From Rhodocyclales bacterium (GTDB lineage Bacteria > Pseudomonadota > Gammaproteobacteria > Burkholderiales > Rhodocyclaceae), in the NCBI GenBank assembly GCA_003105015.1, contig PQAF01000030.1, forward strand, positions 1 to 63,837: a stretch of DNA of 63,837 bases. Reading direction: 5' to 3'. Below, in pieces: positions 1 through 9,124 of this stretch. How positions within the stretch are numbered: position 1 is the stretch's first letter; every line of letters starts with the position of its first letter. A program made the position numbers and the translations under genes. Below the pieces are notes generated by a model. The model ran no database searches. It was given only the letters and a program-made list of their open reading frames with translations, and had not been told where the DNA came from.

Positions 1-584
1 CGCTGCTCGATCCGATGTGCGGCTCGGGCACCTTCCTGCTGGAGGCGGCCCTGATGGCCCACGACATCGCGCCGGGATTGGCGCGCAAGTTCGGTTTTTT
101 CCGCCTGGACAACTTCGATGCGGCGCTCTGGCAGAAGCTCCTGACGGAAGCGGAGGGGCGCAAGAAGCCGGTCGTGCCGCAGCCGATCTTCGGCAGCGAC
201 GTCAGCCAGGACCAGGTCGAGCGGGCGCGGCAGAACCTTGCCGCGGCCGGGATGCATGAATGCGTGAGGCTGGAGTGCGCCGACATGCTGGTGCGCACGG
301 CGCCGGCGCCGGAAGGCGTGCTCGTTGCCAACCCGCCCTATGGGGTACGCCTGGAGGAGGCGGAACGGCTGGCGGCGTTCTATCCGAAGCTGGGCGACGC
401 CCTCAAGCAGCGTTTCGCCGGCTGGCGCTGCTATTTCATCTCGGCCGATCCGCAGTTGCCGAAGCTGATCGGCCTGAAGGCCTCGAAGCGCACGCCGCTG
501 TTCAACGGCGCGCTGGAATGCCGCCTGCTGGAATACAAGATCATCGCCGGCCAGATGCGCCAGCAAAAACCGTCCGGGCGCTAG
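1..584 (+). CDS. Class I SAM-dependent RNA methyltransferase (RlmL/YpsC-like), 3' part
   Basis: The gene enters from the left edge and is open from the third base, reading LLDPMCGSGT, which is methyltransferase motif I with the DPMCGSGT form typical of THUMP-containing 23S rRNA guanine-N2 methyltransferases. About 60 residues on is the GSDVSQ motif, then ANPPYGVRL, the NPPY catalytic motif of N-methyltransferases, and a C-terminal RLLEYKI ending typical of the family. The N-terminal THUMP domain must lie outside the window. Its stop (tag, 582-584) shares bases with the stop of the convergent pilU. The family assignment is solid; which rRNA base is modified cannot be told. Confidence 0.85.
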   Translation, partial: LLDPMCGSGTFLLEAALMAHDIAPGLARKFGFFRLDNFDAALWQKLLTEAEGRKKPVVPQPIFGSDVSQDQVERARQNLAAAGMHECVRLECADMLVRTAPAPEGVLVANPPYGVRLEEAERLAAFYPKLGDALKQRFAGWRCYFISADPQLPKLIGLKASKRTPLFNGALECRLLEYKIIAGQMRQQKPSGR

Positions 585-1717
585 ACGATATCGAGGTGCT
601 GGATGCCGGCGGCGAGGTCGCGGTCCTTCGCTTCCTTGCCGTGCAGCTTGATGGTCAGGCGCAGATCGTTTACCGAATCCGCGTTGCGCAGGGCATCCTC
701 GTAGCTGATCTTGCCGGCCTCGTAGAGGTCGAAGAGGGACTGGTCGAAGGTCTGCATGCCCAGTTCGCGCGACTTCTTCATGATCTCCTTGATTTCGTGC
801 ACTTCCCCCTTGAAGATGAGGTCGGAGATGAGCGGCGAATTGAGCATGATCTCGAACGCCGCCGCACGGCCCTTGCCGTCCCTCATCGGAATCAACCGCT
901 GCGATACGAAGGCGCGCACGTTGAGGGAAAGGTCCATCAGCAGCTGCTGGCGGCGCTCCTCGGGAAAGAAGTTGATGATGCGGTCGAGGGCCTGGTTGGT
1001 GCTGTTGGCGTGCAACGTGGCCATGCACAGGTGGCCGGTTTCGGCGAAGGCAATGGCGTGGTCCATCGTGTCCCGATCGCGGATCTCGCCCATCAGGATG
1101 ACATCCGGCGCCTGGCGCAGGGTGTTCTTCAGCGCCGCATCCCAGGAATCGGTGTCGATGCCGACTTCGCGCTGCGTGACGATGCACTTCTTGTGATCGT
1201 GCACGTATTCGATCGGGTCCTCGATCGTGATGATGTGGCCGTAGCTGTTGTCGTTGCGGTAGTCCACCATCGCCGCAAGCGAGGTCGACTTGCCCGTGCC
1301 CGTGCCGCCGACAAGGATGACCAGCCCGCGCTTGGTCATGGAAACGTCCTTGAGCACCGGCGGCAGCTGCAGGCTTTCGAAGGTCGGTATGGTCGTGGCG
1401 ATGGTGCGCAGCACGACGCCGATGCGCGCCTGCTGCACGAAGGCGTTCACGCGGAAGCGGCCGATGCCCGCGGGGCTGATGGCGAAGTTGCACTCCTTGG
1501 TGGATTCGAACTCGGCCGCCTGCTTGTCGTTCATGATGGCGCGCGCCAGCTCGGCCGTATGCTGCGGCGTGAGGCTCTGGTTCGATTGCGGCGTGATCTT
1601 GCCGTCGACCTTGATGGCAGGCGGGAAGCCGGCGGTAATGAAAAGATCCGAACCCTTCTTCTGCGCCATGAGGCGCAGCAGGTCGTACATGAATTTGAGT
1701 GCCTGGTCTCTTTCCAT
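581..1717 (-). CDS. pilU: Type IV pilus retraction ATPase PilU
   Basis: This 378-residue protein is a cytoplasmic hexameric ATPase of the PilT/PilU family that helps retract type IV pili. Walker A is GGTGTGKS (about residues 137-144), followed by the Asp box (TIEDPIEYVH, about 164-173), Walker B (VILMGEIRD, about 206-214) and the His box (TGHLCMATLHA, about 227-237). The GGTGTGKS form, the Cys/Met substitutions in the His box and the C-terminal extension ending in HLDIV separate PilU from PilT. It lies directly downstream of pilT with a 73-bp gap holding a palindromic repeat. Confidence 0.95.
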   Translation of the reverse strand: MERDQALKFMYDLLRLMAQKKGSDLFITAGFPPAIKVDGKITPQSNQSLTPQHTAELARAIMNDKQAAEFESTKECNFAISPAGIGRFRVNAFVQQARIGVVLRTIATTIPTFESLQLPPVLKDVSMTKRGLVILVGGTGTGKSTSLAAMVDYRNDNSYGHIITIEDPIEYVHDHKKCIVTQREVGIDTDSWDAALKNTLRQAPDVILMGEIRDRDTMDHAIAFAETGHLCMATLHANSTNQALDRIINFFPEERRQQLLMDLSLNVRAFVSQRLIPMRDGKGRAAAFEIMLNSPLISDLIFKGEVHEIKEIMKKSRELGMQTFDQSLFDLYEAGKISYEDALRNADSVNDLRLTIKLHGKEAKDRDLAAGIQHLDIV

Positions 1718-1730
1718 AATTCACCTCTGT

Positions 1731-1789
1731 CGTAGGTCGGCCTTCAGGCCGACGTTGGCGGCCGAGTCGGGCTGAAGCCCGAGCTACGG
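1731..1789. repeat. Paired REP-like palindrome between pilT and pilU
   Basis: Two hairpins of the GTAGGTCGG..CCGAC type face each other. The first spans about 1732-1753 (stem GTCGGCCT/AGGCCGAC). The second spans about 1766-1787 and ends in CTAC, the complement of the opening GTAG. The whole unit fills the gap between the pilT stop and the pilU start, as repetitive extragenic palindromes often do in Proteobacteria. It may separate or stabilise the two halves of the transcript. No second copy is seen in this window, so its repetitiveness in the genome is assumed. Confidence 0.6.
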
Positions 1790-1790
1790 C

Positions 1791-2834
1791 TCAGCCGGCG
1801 AAGTTATCCTTATTCGCTGCCTTGGTCCTCGCCTCGGCGGCGGACACGATGTTGCGGCGGACGAGGTCGGCCAGGTTCTGGTCCAGGGTCTGCATGCCCA
1901 AGGCCTGGCCGGTCTGGATGGCCGAATACATCTGGGCGATCTTGGCCTCGCGAATCAGGTTGCGGATGGCCGGCGTGCCGATCATGATCTCATGGGCGGC
2001 GACACGGCCGGAGCCGTCCTTGGTCTTCAGCAGGGTCTGCGATATGACGGCACGCAGCGATTCCGAGAGCATCGCCCGCACCATCTCCTTCTCCGCCGCA
2101 GGGAAGACGTCGATGACGCGGTCGATGGTCTTGGCGGCCGAACTGGTATGCAGGGTGCCGAACACCAGGTGGCCGGTTTCCGCCGCGGTCAGCGCCAGAC
2201 GAATCGTCTCGAGGTCGCGCATCTCACCCACCAGGATGACGTCCGGGTCTTCGCGCAGGGCACTGCGCAGGGCGTTGTTGAAGGACAGGGTGTGCGGGCC
2301 CACCTCGCGCTGGTTGATCAGGCATTTCTTCGATTCGTGCACGAATTCGATCGGGTCCTCGACGGTGAGGATGTGGCCGTGCTCGTTCTCGTTGATGTAG
2401 TTGACCATCGCCGCCAAGGTGGTCGACTTGCCCGAGCCGGTCGGCCCGGTGACCAGCACCACGCCGCGCGGGTATTCCGAAATCTCCTGGAAGATCTTCG
2501 GGCAGTTCAGCTCTTCCAGCGTCAGCACCTTGGAGGGAATGGTCCGGAACACGGCGCCGGCGCCGCGGTGCTGGACGAAGGCGTTCACGCGGAAGCGCGC
2601 CAGGTTGGGAATGGCAAAGGAGAAGTCGCACTCCAGGTTCTCCTCGTAGTGCTTGCGCTGGCCGTCGTTCATGATGTCGTACACCATGCTGTGCACGTCC
2701 TTGTGCTCCATCGGCGGCAGGTTGATGCGCCGCACGTCGCCATGCACGCGGATCATGGGCGGCAAGCCCGCGGAAAGGTGCAGGTCGGAAGCCTTGTTCT
2801 TGACGGAGAAGGCCAGCAGTTCGGTGATGTCCAT
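1791..2834 (-). CDS. pilT: Type IV pilus retraction ATPase PilT
   Basis: PilT depolymerises pili for twitching motility and DNA uptake. The start at 2834 (MDITELLAFSVKNKASDLHL) matches the conserved PilT N terminus; an upstream in-frame ATG at 2855 would add seven unconserved residues. The product is 347 residues with Walker A TGPTGSGKST, the Asp box TVEDPIEFVHE, Walker B VILVGEMRDLET and the His box TGHLVFGTLHT. The AIRNLIRE motif typical of PilT occurs near residue 280. It is divergent from yggS and leads a pilT-pilU pair. Confidence 0.97.
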   Translation of the reverse strand: MDITELLAFSVKNKASDLHLSAGLPPMIRVHGDVRRINLPPMEHKDVHSMVYDIMNDGQRKHYEENLECDFSFAIPNLARFRVNAFVQHRGAGAVFRTIPSKVLTLEELNCPKIFQEISEYPRGVVLVTGPTGSGKSTTLAAMVNYINENEHGHILTVEDPIEFVHESKKCLINQREVGPHTLSFNNALRSALREDPDVILVGEMRDLETIRLALTAAETGHLVFGTLHTSSAAKTIDRVIDVFPAAEKEMVRAMLSESLRAVISQTLLKTKDGSGRVAAHEIMIGTPAIRNLIREAKIAQMYSAIQTGQALGMQTLDQNLADLVRRNIVSAAEARTKAANKDNFAG

Positions 2835-2913
2835 TATGCGGTTCCGTGGCGCCAAATATCGGAAAATGGGGCGATGGCGCGATGATATACTTGCCCCGAT
2901 TTTTCAGGGCATT

Positions 2914-3603
2914 ATGACAACAATTTCCGCCAACTTGCAAGCTGTCAGGGCGCGCATCGCCGCAGCGGCGGAATTGGCGGGACGAGCGGTCGAAGACATA
3001 CGTCTGCTGGCGGTCAGCAAGACCTTCCCGCCGGAGCGGTTGCGCGAGGCCGCGGAGGCAGGACAGCGCGCTTTCGGCGAGAACTACGTGCAGGAAGGCC
3101 TCGCCAAGATCGACGCGCTGGGCGACCTCGGCCTGGAATGGCATTTCATCGGCCCCTTGCAGAGCAACAAGACCCGCCAGGTCGCCGAGCATTTCGCCTG
3201 GGTGCACAGCATCGACCGGCTGAAGATCGCCGAGCGGCTGGCCGAGGCGCGCGGCGCGGAACGGCCAGCCCTGCAGGTTTGCATCCAGGTGAATGTCAGC
3301 GGCGAAGCCAGCAAGAGCGGAGTCAGTCCCGGCGACACGGCGGCACTGGCGCATGGCCTGGCCGCATTGCCGAACCTGCGCCTGCGCGGCCTGATGGCGA
3401 TTCCGGAACCGACCGACGACATGGCACTGGCGCGGCAGCGCTTTGCCGCATTGCGCGCATTGCGCGATGCGCTCAACCGCGAGGGGCTGGCCCTGGACAC
3501 GCTGTCGATGGGCATGTCGCACGATCTGGAGGCCGCCATCCTGGAAGGCGCCACGATCGTGCGGGTCGGCTCGGCCATCTTTGGAGAGAGGCACTACGCA
3601 TGA
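2914..3603 (+). CDS. yggS: PLP-homeostasis protein YggS/PLPBP
   Basis: This 229-residue single-domain TIM-barrel protein binds pyridoxal phosphate and buffers the cellular PLP pool, without known catalysis. RLLAVSKTFP carries the PLP-binding lysine, GENYVQE follows, and the phosphate-binding end is LSMGMSHDLEAAI..GATIVRVGSAIFGER, all diagnostic. ATG at 2914 (MTTISANLQAV) aligns with the usual family start; the frame stays open upstream to 2653 but overlaps pilT. Its stop overlaps the proC start (ATGA), so the two are co-translated. The yggS-proC-yggT-yggU order is widely conserved next to pilT. Confidence 0.95.
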   Translation: MTTISANLQAVRARIAAAAELAGRAVEDIRLLAVSKTFPPERLREAAEAGQRAFGENYVQEGLAKIDALGDLGLEWHFIGPLQSNKTRQVAEHFAWVHSIDRLKIAERLAEARGAERPALQVCIQVNVSGEASKSGVSPGDTAALAHGLAALPNLRLRGLMAIPEPTDDMALARQRFAALRALRDALNREGLALDTLSMGMSHDLEAAILEGATIVRVGSAIFGERHYA

Positions 3604-4412
3604 AACTCACCTTTATCGGCGGCGGCAACATGGCCAACGCCCTCATCGGCGGCCTGCTCAAGCAGGGATTCCCCTCCTCCGACATCACGGTCGTCGAGCC
3701 GCTCGCGGAAAACCGGGAGCGGCTGACCGATGCTTTCGGCATCGCCTGCCGGCCGGCGGCGGATGCGTCGATCCTCGGCAGCAATGTGCTGGTGCTGTCG
3801 GTCAAGCCGCAACAGATGCGCGAGGCGCTGGCGCCCCTCGCCGGCAAGCTGACGAACCAGCTCGTCATCAGCATCGCCGCAGGCATGCGGCTGGGCGACC
3901 TCTCGCGCTGGCTGGGCGGTTATTCGAAACTGGTGCGGACCATGCCGAATACGCCGGCCCTGATCGGCGCCGGCATCACGGGTCTCTACGCCGATCCGTC
4001 CATCGACGGGGAAGCGCGGCGCCAGGCCGAACTCATACTCGGCGCCGTCGGCAAAACAGTTTGGATCGCCGACGAGGCCCTGATGGACGCCGTCACCGCC
4101 GTTTCCGCCAGCGGTCCGGCCTACGTTTTCTATTTCATCGAGGCGTTGCGCGATGCGGCGCGCGCACTGGGGTTTTCGGAGGAGCAGTCGCGGTTGCTGG
4201 CGATCGAAACCGTCGTCGGCGCCGCCGCGCTGGCGGCGAACAGTACGGAGGATGTCGCCGTGCTCCGGCAGCGCGTCACTTCGAAGGGCGGCACCACCGA
4301 AGCCGCGCTGAATTCGCTGAATGCGGACGATTTCAAGTCGGCCATCCTGCGGGCCGTCAGGGCGGCCGATGCGCGCGGCCGCGAACTGGGCGATTTGCTG
4401 GGTAAGGACTGA
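3600..4412 (+). CDS. proC: Pyrroline-5-carboxylate reductase
   Basis: ProC performs the last step of proline synthesis, reducing pyrroline-5-carboxylate with NAD(P)H. The 270-residue product opens with the Rossmann motif FIGGGNMANALIGGLL. It keeps SVKPQQM, VRTMPNTPALIG, the ALMDAVTAVSASGPAYVF signature and the C-terminal RQRVTSKGGTTEAAL block. The length is normal. The start overlaps the yggS stop by 4 bp and the next gene starts 3 bp after its stop, so it belongs to one transcription unit. Confidence 0.97.
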   Translation: MKLTFIGGGNMANALIGGLLKQGFPSSDITVVEPLAENRERLTDAFGIACRPAADASILGSNVLVLSVKPQQMREALAPLAGKLTNQLVISIAAGMRLGDLSRWLGGYSKLVRTMPNTPALIGAGITGLYADPSIDGEARRQAELILGAVGKTVWIADEALMDAVTAVSASGPAYVFYFIEALRDAARALGFSEEQSRLLAIETVVGAAALAANSTEDVAVLRQRVTSKGGTTEAALNSLNADDFKSAILRAVRAADARGRELGDLLGKD

Positions 4413-4415
4413 ACC

Positions 4416-4991
4416 GTGCTGACCAACCTGCTGCTGCTGATCCTCGAGGCCGTCACCGGCTTCTTCGTCTTCCTCCTGCTGATCCGCTTCTACATGCAGT
4501 GGCTGCGAATATCCTTCCGCAACCAGCTCGGCCACTTCGTCGTCACCGTCACGGACTGGCTGGTAAAGCCCGCCCGGCGGATCATCCCCGGGCTGCTCGG
4601 GCTCGACATGCCGAGCCTGGTCGGCGCGCTCGTCCTGCACAGCGGCTACCTGACGATTGCCTTCTGGCTGAAGCGCTTTTCCTTCGGCGCCCATGCCGGC
4701 ATTGCCGTTCCCGTCATTTTCGCCATCGCCGTCGTGGAATTGCTGCGTTTTTCGGTCTATCTCCTCATCGGCGTCGTCCTGATCTCCGCCGTGCTGTCCT
4801 GGGTCAACCCGCATGCGCCGATGGCGCCGCTGTTCAACAGCCTGGCGCGCCCCTTCCTGCGGCCTTTCCAGCGCCTGATTCCGCCGATCGCCCAGGTGGA
4901 TCTGTCGCCGCTGGTGCTCCTGCTGGCCCTGCAGATCGTGCTGATGCTGCTCGCCTGGATGCGCGTCCTGCTGATTCCGTTCATCGCATGA
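4416..4991 (+). CDS. yggT: YggT family membrane protein
   Basis: This 191-residue inner-membrane protein has two YggT repeats, each with two hydrophobic segments. The first lies in the N-terminal region (LLLLILEAVTGFFVFLLLI, ending RFYMQWLR) and the second repeat begins near residue 105. The repeat signature SWVNPHAPMAPLFNSLARPFLRPFQRLIP is clear. The start is GTG at 4416, only 3 bp after proC. Its biochemical role is not established; the family is linked with osmotic or ion homeostasis. Confidence 0.9.
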   Translation: MLTNLLLLILEAVTGFFVFLLLIRFYMQWLRISFRNQLGHFVVTVTDWLVKPARRIIPGLLGLDMPSLVGALVLHSGYLTIAFWLKRFSFGAHAGIAVPVIFAIAVVELLRFSVYLLIGVVLISAVLSWVNPHAPMAPLFNSLARPFLRPFQRLIPPIAQVDLSPLVLLLALQIVLMLLAWMRVLLIPFIA

Positions 4992-5293
4992 CAGCCGCCT
5001 GGGCGCGGCAGGACGATTCGGGGAGCCTCACGCTTCGCCTGCACATCCAGCCGGGCGCCAGGAAAACCGAAATCGTCGGCTTGCATGGCGAAGCCCTGAA
5101 GATCCGCCTGGCCGCCCCGCCGGTGGACGGCCAGGCCAATGCGGCACTGATTGCATTCCTGGCAGGAGAACTGGGCGTGCCGAAGGCACAGGTGGAGCTG
5201 GTCGGCGGCGCGTCCTCGCGGGGAAAGCTGCTGCGGGTCAGCGGTGCTTCTGCCGAGGCAGTCGCAAGGTTTCTGACGAAGGCGGGAGGCTAG
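4988..5293 (+). CDS. yggU: DUF167 family protein YggU
   Basis: This 101-residue protein of the DUF167/YggU family contains the conserved LHIQPGARKTEIVG, LKIRLAAPPVDGQAN and GASSRGKLLRV blocks. Its ATG overlaps the yggT stop (ATGA at 4988-4991). The function of the family is unknown; it regularly follows yggT. The stop shares bases with the stop of the convergent pyrC', with the tag/cta overlap at 5290-5293, leaving no space for a terminator between them. Confidence 0.93.
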   Translation: MTAAWARQDDSGSLTLRLHIQPGARKTEIVGLHGEALKIRLAAPPVDGQANAALIAFLAGELGVPKAQVELVGGASSRGKLLRVSGASAEAVARFLTKAGG

Positions 5294-6570
5294 CGACCGC
5301 CTTCGAACGCGACGTGCCCGTCGATCAAGGTGCAGCGTACGCGGCCGGGCAAGGTCAAGCCGAGGTAAGGCGTGTTCTTGCCCTGGCTCTTGAGGGATTC
5401 ACGCGTCACCTCGAAGCTGCCATGCGGATCGAACAGGCAAACGTCGGCGGCCGCCCCCACGGCGAGGGTCCCGGCCGGGATGCCAAGCACACGCGCCGCA
5501 TCGCAGGTGATCCGCGCCAGGGCGGTGCCCAAGGGCAGTTGCATCTCCCCCGCCCATTTCAGGGTCAGGGGCAACAGCAGTTCAAGGCCGGTGGCGCCCG
5601 GTTCGGCTTCGCCGAAGGGAACCTGCTTCGCATCGTCGTCGACCGGGGTATGGTCCGAGCAAAGGGCGTTGATCGCGCCCTCGGCGAGTCCGCGCCGCAA
5701 TGCCTCGCGGTCGCTGCCGGCACGCAGCGGGGGCACGAGATGCGCATGCGGATTGAAGTAGGCGATATCGGCATCCGACAAATGCAGATGGTTGATCGAC
5801 ACGTCGCAGGTGGCGGCAATCCCGCTCAGTCGCGCCGCAATGATCATCTCGAGCGATGCCGCGCTGGAGATGCGCGTGAGGTGGATGCGCACGCCGGTAT
5901 CCCGCGCCAATTGCAGGATGGTTGCAATCGCGATGGTCTCGGCGCTGGCCGGAATGCCGGGCAGGCCCAGGCGCGTCGCCACCTCGCCGTCATGTGCCAC
6001 GCCGTCCTTGCCGAGGAAGGGATCCTGGGCCTGCAGCCAGACTGGGAAGTTGAAAGTGGCGGCATATTGCAAGGCGCGCTGCAGCACTTGGGTATCCACT
6101 ATCGGTGCATGTGCCTGGCCGAAGGCAATGCATCCTGCCTCGTGCAGTTCTGCCATTTCCGTCAGCCGCGCGCCGGCCAATCCGATGGTGAGGGCGCCGA
6201 CCGGATAGACATGCGCAAAGCCCGGGTGTCGGGCGCGGTGCTTGAGCATTTCGACCAGGCCCGGCTCGTCCAGGGGGGGATCGGTGTCGGGCGGGCAGGC
6301 CAGGCTGGTGACGCCGCCTCCCGCCGCGGCGGCCATTTCGGATTCCAGCGTCGCCTTGTATTCAAAACCGGGTTCGCGCAGGCGGGCGGACAAGTCGACC
6401 AGTCCGGGGCAGACCACCAGACCCGTCGCATCAATGATGCGGTTGGCAGCGAAGCCTTCGGGCGCCGAACCGACCGCCACAATCCTGCCGGCGGCGATGA
6501 ACACGTCCTTTTGCGCATCGATGCCGCCGGCCGGGTCGATCAGGCGGCCGTTCTTGATATGGATCTTCAT
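5290..6570 (-). CDS. pyrC: Dihydroorotase-like, probably inactive subunit PyrC' (PyrX type)
   Basis: This 426-residue amidohydrolase of the class I dihydroorotase family lies 4 bp downstream of pyrB. The metal-binding motif DxHxHxR near residue 60 reads DLSARLREPG, so both N-terminal zinc histidines are replaced while REPG is kept. Some later positions (INHLHLSD, CSDHTPV) retain His and Asp. In Pseudomonas and relatives such an inactive PyrC' is needed to assemble active aspartate transcarbamoylase. By analogy this protein is a structural partner of PyrB rather than a working dihydroorotase, and a true dihydroorotase should exist elsewhere. Confidence 0.9.
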   Translation of the reverse strand: MKIHIKNGRLIDPAGGIDAQKDVFIAAGRIVAVGSAPEGFAANRIIDATGLVVCPGLVDLSARLREPGFEYKATLESEMAAAAGGGVTSLACPPDTDPPLDEPGLVEMLKHRARHPGFAHVYPVGALTIGLAGARLTEMAELHEAGCIAFGQAHAPIVDTQVLQRALQYAATFNFPVWLQAQDPFLGKDGVAHDGEVATRLGLPGIPASAETIAIATILQLARDTGVRIHLTRISSAASLEMIIAARLSGIAATCDVSINHLHLSDADIAYFNPHAHLVPPLRAGSDREALRRGLAEGAINALCSDHTPVDDDAKQVPFGEAEPGATGLELLLPLTLKWAGEMQLPLGTALARITCDAARVLGIPAGTLAVGAAADVCLFDPHGSFEVTRESLKSQGKNTPYLGLTLPGRVRCTLIDGHVAFEGGR

Positions 6571-6574
6571 CCGC

Positions 6575-7534
6575 TCACGCTCCCGCCAGCATGCTCATCA
6601 CCGCCATGCGCACCGCGATGCCGAACGTAACCTGCGGCAGGATGACAGCATGCGGACCGTCGGCAACCGCCGAATCGATTTCCACGCCGCGATTCATCGG
6701 TCCCGGATGCATCACGATGGCATCGGGCTTGGCGCATTGCAGCTTGTCCGCCGTCAGGCCATAGGACTTGAAGAACTCCTGCGGGCTGGGGAGCAACGCC
6801 CCCTTCATGCGCTCGTTCTGCAGGCGCAGCATCATCACTACGTCGACGTCCTTGAGCCCCTCGCGCATGTCGTGGAATACCCGTACGCCGAGCTTCTCGA
6901 CTTCGCTCGGCAGGAGGGTTTTCGGACCGATCACCCGGACCTCCGGCACGCCCAGCGTAGTCAAGGCATGGATCTGGGAACGGGCCACGCGCGAATGCAG
7001 CACGTCGCCGACAATCGCCACCACGAGATCGTTGAAATTCCTTTTGTAATGGCGGATGGTGTACATGTCGAGCAGGCCCTGCGTCGGATGCGCATGGCGC
7101 CCGTCGCCGGCGTTGATGACATGGATGTGTTCGAGGCCCATCGCCGCCAGATGCTGGGCAATCAGAAAAGGCGCGCCGCTCGCGGCATGGCGCACGACGA
7201 ACATGTCGGCCTGCATGGCGCTGAGGTTGTCCACCGTGTCGAGCAGGGTCTCTCCCTTGGAGGTCGAGGAGGTGTTGATGTTGAGGTTGATGACATCCGC
7301 AGACAGCCGCTTCGCGGCGATCTCGAAGGTGGTGCGCGTGCGCGTCGAATTCTCGAAGAACAGGTTGAACACGCTCTTGCCGCGCAGGAGCGGCAGCTTC
7401 TTCACCTCGCGCTCGGCCACTTCGGTGAAAGGGGCCGCGGTATCGAGGATGGCGGTCAGGATCTCGCGTGGCAAGCCATCGATGGTCAGCAGGTGCTGCA
7501 GCTCCCCGTTTTTCGTGAGTTGAGGATTACGCAT
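6575..7534 (-). CDS. pyrB: Aspartate carbamoyltransferase catalytic subunit
   Basis: PyrB condenses carbamoyl phosphate with aspartate in pyrimidine synthesis. The 319-residue protein carries the carbamoyl-phosphate motif [13 protein letters not shown], the [11 protein letters not shown] motif and a C-terminal [13 protein letters not shown] block. It overlaps pyrR by 8 bp upstream and is followed after 4 bp by pyrC'. The absence of pyrI and presence of pyrC' point to the dodecameric PyrB-PyrC' enzyme class. The N terminus, with about 15 extra residues before the core, also fits that class. Confidence 0.97.
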   Translation of the reverse strand: MRNPQLTKNGELQHLLTIDGLPREILTAILDTAAPFTEVAEREVKKLPLLRGKSVFNLFFENSTRTRTTFEIAAKRLSADVINLNINTSSTSKGETLLDTVDNLSAMQADMFVVRHAASGAPFLIAQHLAAMGLEHIHVINAGDGRHAHPTQGLLDMYTIRHYKRNFNDLVVAIVGDVLHSRVARSQIHALTTLGVPEVRVIGPKTLLPSEVEKLGVRVFHDMREGLKDVDVVMMLRLQNERMKGALLPSPQEFFKSYGLTADKLQCAKPDAIVMHPGPMNRGVEIDSAVADGPHAVILPQVTFGIAVRMAVMSMLAGA

Positions 7535-8021
7535 CGATCAGCCTCAGGGTCAGCTTGTTCCCCTCTCCGCGTTCCAGCTGGAGGTTCTTGCCCGGCTCGA
7601 CCTGCAGTATCTCCCCGGTCCAGCGCGGGCAGACCGGCAGCTCCCGGCCGCCCCGGTCGATCAGCACCGCAAGGTCGATCCGTGCCGGGCGGCCATAGTC
7701 GAATATCTCGTTCATGGCGGCGCGTATGGTGCGGCCGGTATAGAGCACGTCATCGACGATGACGATCGGCCGTTCTTCAACCTCGAAGGGAATGTCCGAG
7801 GACTTGAGCTGGGGATGCAGCCCGCTGCGGCTGAAGTCATCGCGATAGAACGAGACGTCGAGGCGGCCGAGGGCTGTTTTCAGGCCGAGGGCGGCATGCA
7901 GGCGCTCGGCTACCCAGACACCGCCGGTATGGATGCCGACCAGGGCCGTGTCGGGGTGCAGGCCCGGGCGCAGGCGTTCGGCAAGCGCCGCACAAAGTCC
8001 TTCGGCGTCAGGCAGCTGCAT
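7527..8021 (-). CDS. pyrR: PyrR-type phosphoribosyltransferase/regulator
   Basis: The start at 8021 ([10 protein letters not shown]) gives 164 residues; the frame is open further upstream but only as antisense to ruvX sequence. The type I phosphoribosyltransferase PRPP loop is [17 protein letters not shown], and [13 protein letters not shown] is the N-terminal loop. In Gram-positives PyrR is an RNA-binding attenuator and uracil phosphoribosyltransferase. In Pseudomonas-type operons it lies before pyrB as here and influences pyr expression. It overlaps ruvX by 14 bp and pyrB by 8 bp. Confidence 0.92.
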   Translation of the reverse strand: MQLPDAEGLCAALAERLRPGLHPDTALVGIHTGGVWVAERLHAALGLKTALGRLDVSFYRDDFSRSGLHPQLKSSDIPFEVEERPIVIVDDVLYTGRTIRAAMNEIFDYGRPARIDLAVLIDRGGRELPVCPRWTGEILQVEPGKNLQLERGEGNKLTLRLIDA

Positions 8022-8475
8022 CGAAATAATCCTGAAGGATGTGTTGGGCAGCCACCGCGTCCACCCTGCTTTTGCGCGCCTTCCAGCCAAGGCCGGCCTC
8101 GCGCAATTCGGCATCCGCCGCCACCGAGGTGAGCCGCTCGTCGGCAAGCGCCACGGGCAGGCCGAAGCGGCCATGCAACTGGTTGGCGAAGCGGCGGCAG
8201 CGCGCCGTCATCTCGTGTTCGGCGCCTTCCAAGGAGAACGGGACACCGACCACCAGCAGAGCCGGCCGCCACTCCTCGATAAGCCTGCCTATCGCGGCGA
8301 AGCGCGCCTCATTGGTCTCGGCATCGAGGGTGGTCAGGGGGTTGGCCTGCCCGAGCAGGGTTTCGCCGATGGCGACGCCGATGCGTTTCAAGCCGAAATC
8401 GAATGCCAGAACCGTACCGCCTTGGGCGGGTCGGGTGGGGGGGGAAGGGCGAGGGGAAACCATCAAAAACGGCAT
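8008..8475 (-). CDS. ruvX: Putative pre-16S rRNA nuclease / Holliday junction resolvase-like YqgF
   Basis: This RNase H-fold protein of the YqgF/RuvX family matures the 5' end of 16S rRNA. The conserved blocks are [16 protein letters not shown] (first acidic residue), [23 protein letters not shown] and a final [13 protein letters not shown]. The ATG at 8475 ([11 protein letters not shown]) has an AGGAG five bases upstream, better than the ATG at 8463. The product is 155 residues. It sits between yqgE and pyrR, a widespread proteobacterial order. Confidence 0.93.
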   Translation of the reverse strand: MPFLMVSPRPSPPTRPAQGGTVLAFDFGLKRIGVAIGETLLGQANPLTTLDAETNEARFAAIGRLIEEWRPALLVVGVPFSLEGAEHEMTARCRRFANQLHGRFGLPVALADERLTSVAADAELREAGLGWKARKSRVDAVAAQHILQDYFDAAA

Positions 8476-8509
8476 TCTACTCCTGAATGCCGCCGGACTC
8501 ATCACCCCT

Positions 8510-9112
8510 TCAGGCATGCCCCGCCACGTCGGACAGGTTGGCCAGATCGAAGCCGAGCAGCTGCATGGCAGCCGGCAGGCGTTCTTCGGGCGGCATGCCA
8601 AAGATGACCTGGGCGTCGGCCGCCACCGTAAGCCAGGCGTTTTGCGCCAGTTCGTATTCGAGCTGGCCGGCCGCCCAGCCGGCGTAGCCGAGCGAAACGA
8701 TGAATTCTTCCGGCTCGCCGGCGCTGCCCACGGACTGGAGGATGTCCCGTGAACTGGTCAGGCCCAGTTCGTCGTTGACCGGCAGCGTAGCCTGCCATTT
8801 GCCGACAGGTCGATGCAGCACAAAGCCACGGTCGGTCTGGACGGGCCCGCCGAACATCACCGGCAAGCCGGCGAAGTGCCTGGCTTCCAGGGGAATGTCG
8901 ATGCGCTCGAACAGCATTTCCAGCGTCATGTCGAGCGGACGATTGATGACGATGCCGAGCGCACCCTGCTCGTTATGCTCGCAGATGTAAGTCAGGGTGC
9001 GGGCAAAATTCGGATCGACCATGGCGGGCATGGCGATCAGGAAATGGTGCGTGAGATTGACGTCTTGCTGGACCACGCCGGCATTGTAATCCGCGTCGTC
9101 GCCGGCGTCCAA
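8510..9112 (-). CDS. yqgE: YqgE/AlgH family protein
   Basis: This 200-residue UPF0301 protein shows [35 protein letters not shown] and [13 protein letters not shown], all family signatures. The usual N terminus (LTxHFLIAMP) is reached from an ATG 18 codons upstream; the codon directly before LTHH is not a start codon. In Pseudomonas it was named AlgH for an effect on alginate regulation, but the biochemical role is unknown. It begins 12 bp after the chpA stop and precedes ruvX by 34 bp. Confidence 0.93.
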   Translation of the reverse strand: MDAGDDADYNAGVVQQDVNLTHHFLIAMPAMVDPNFARTLTYICEHNEQGALGIVINRPLDMTLEMLFERIDIPLEARHFAGLPVMFGGPVQTDRGFVLHRPVGKWQATLPVNDELGLTSSRDILQSVGSAGEPEEFIVSLGYAGWAAGQLEYELAQNAWLTVAADAQVIFGMPPEERLPAAMQLLGFDLANLSDVAGHA

Positions 9113-9124
9113 GGCCGCTGTGCG

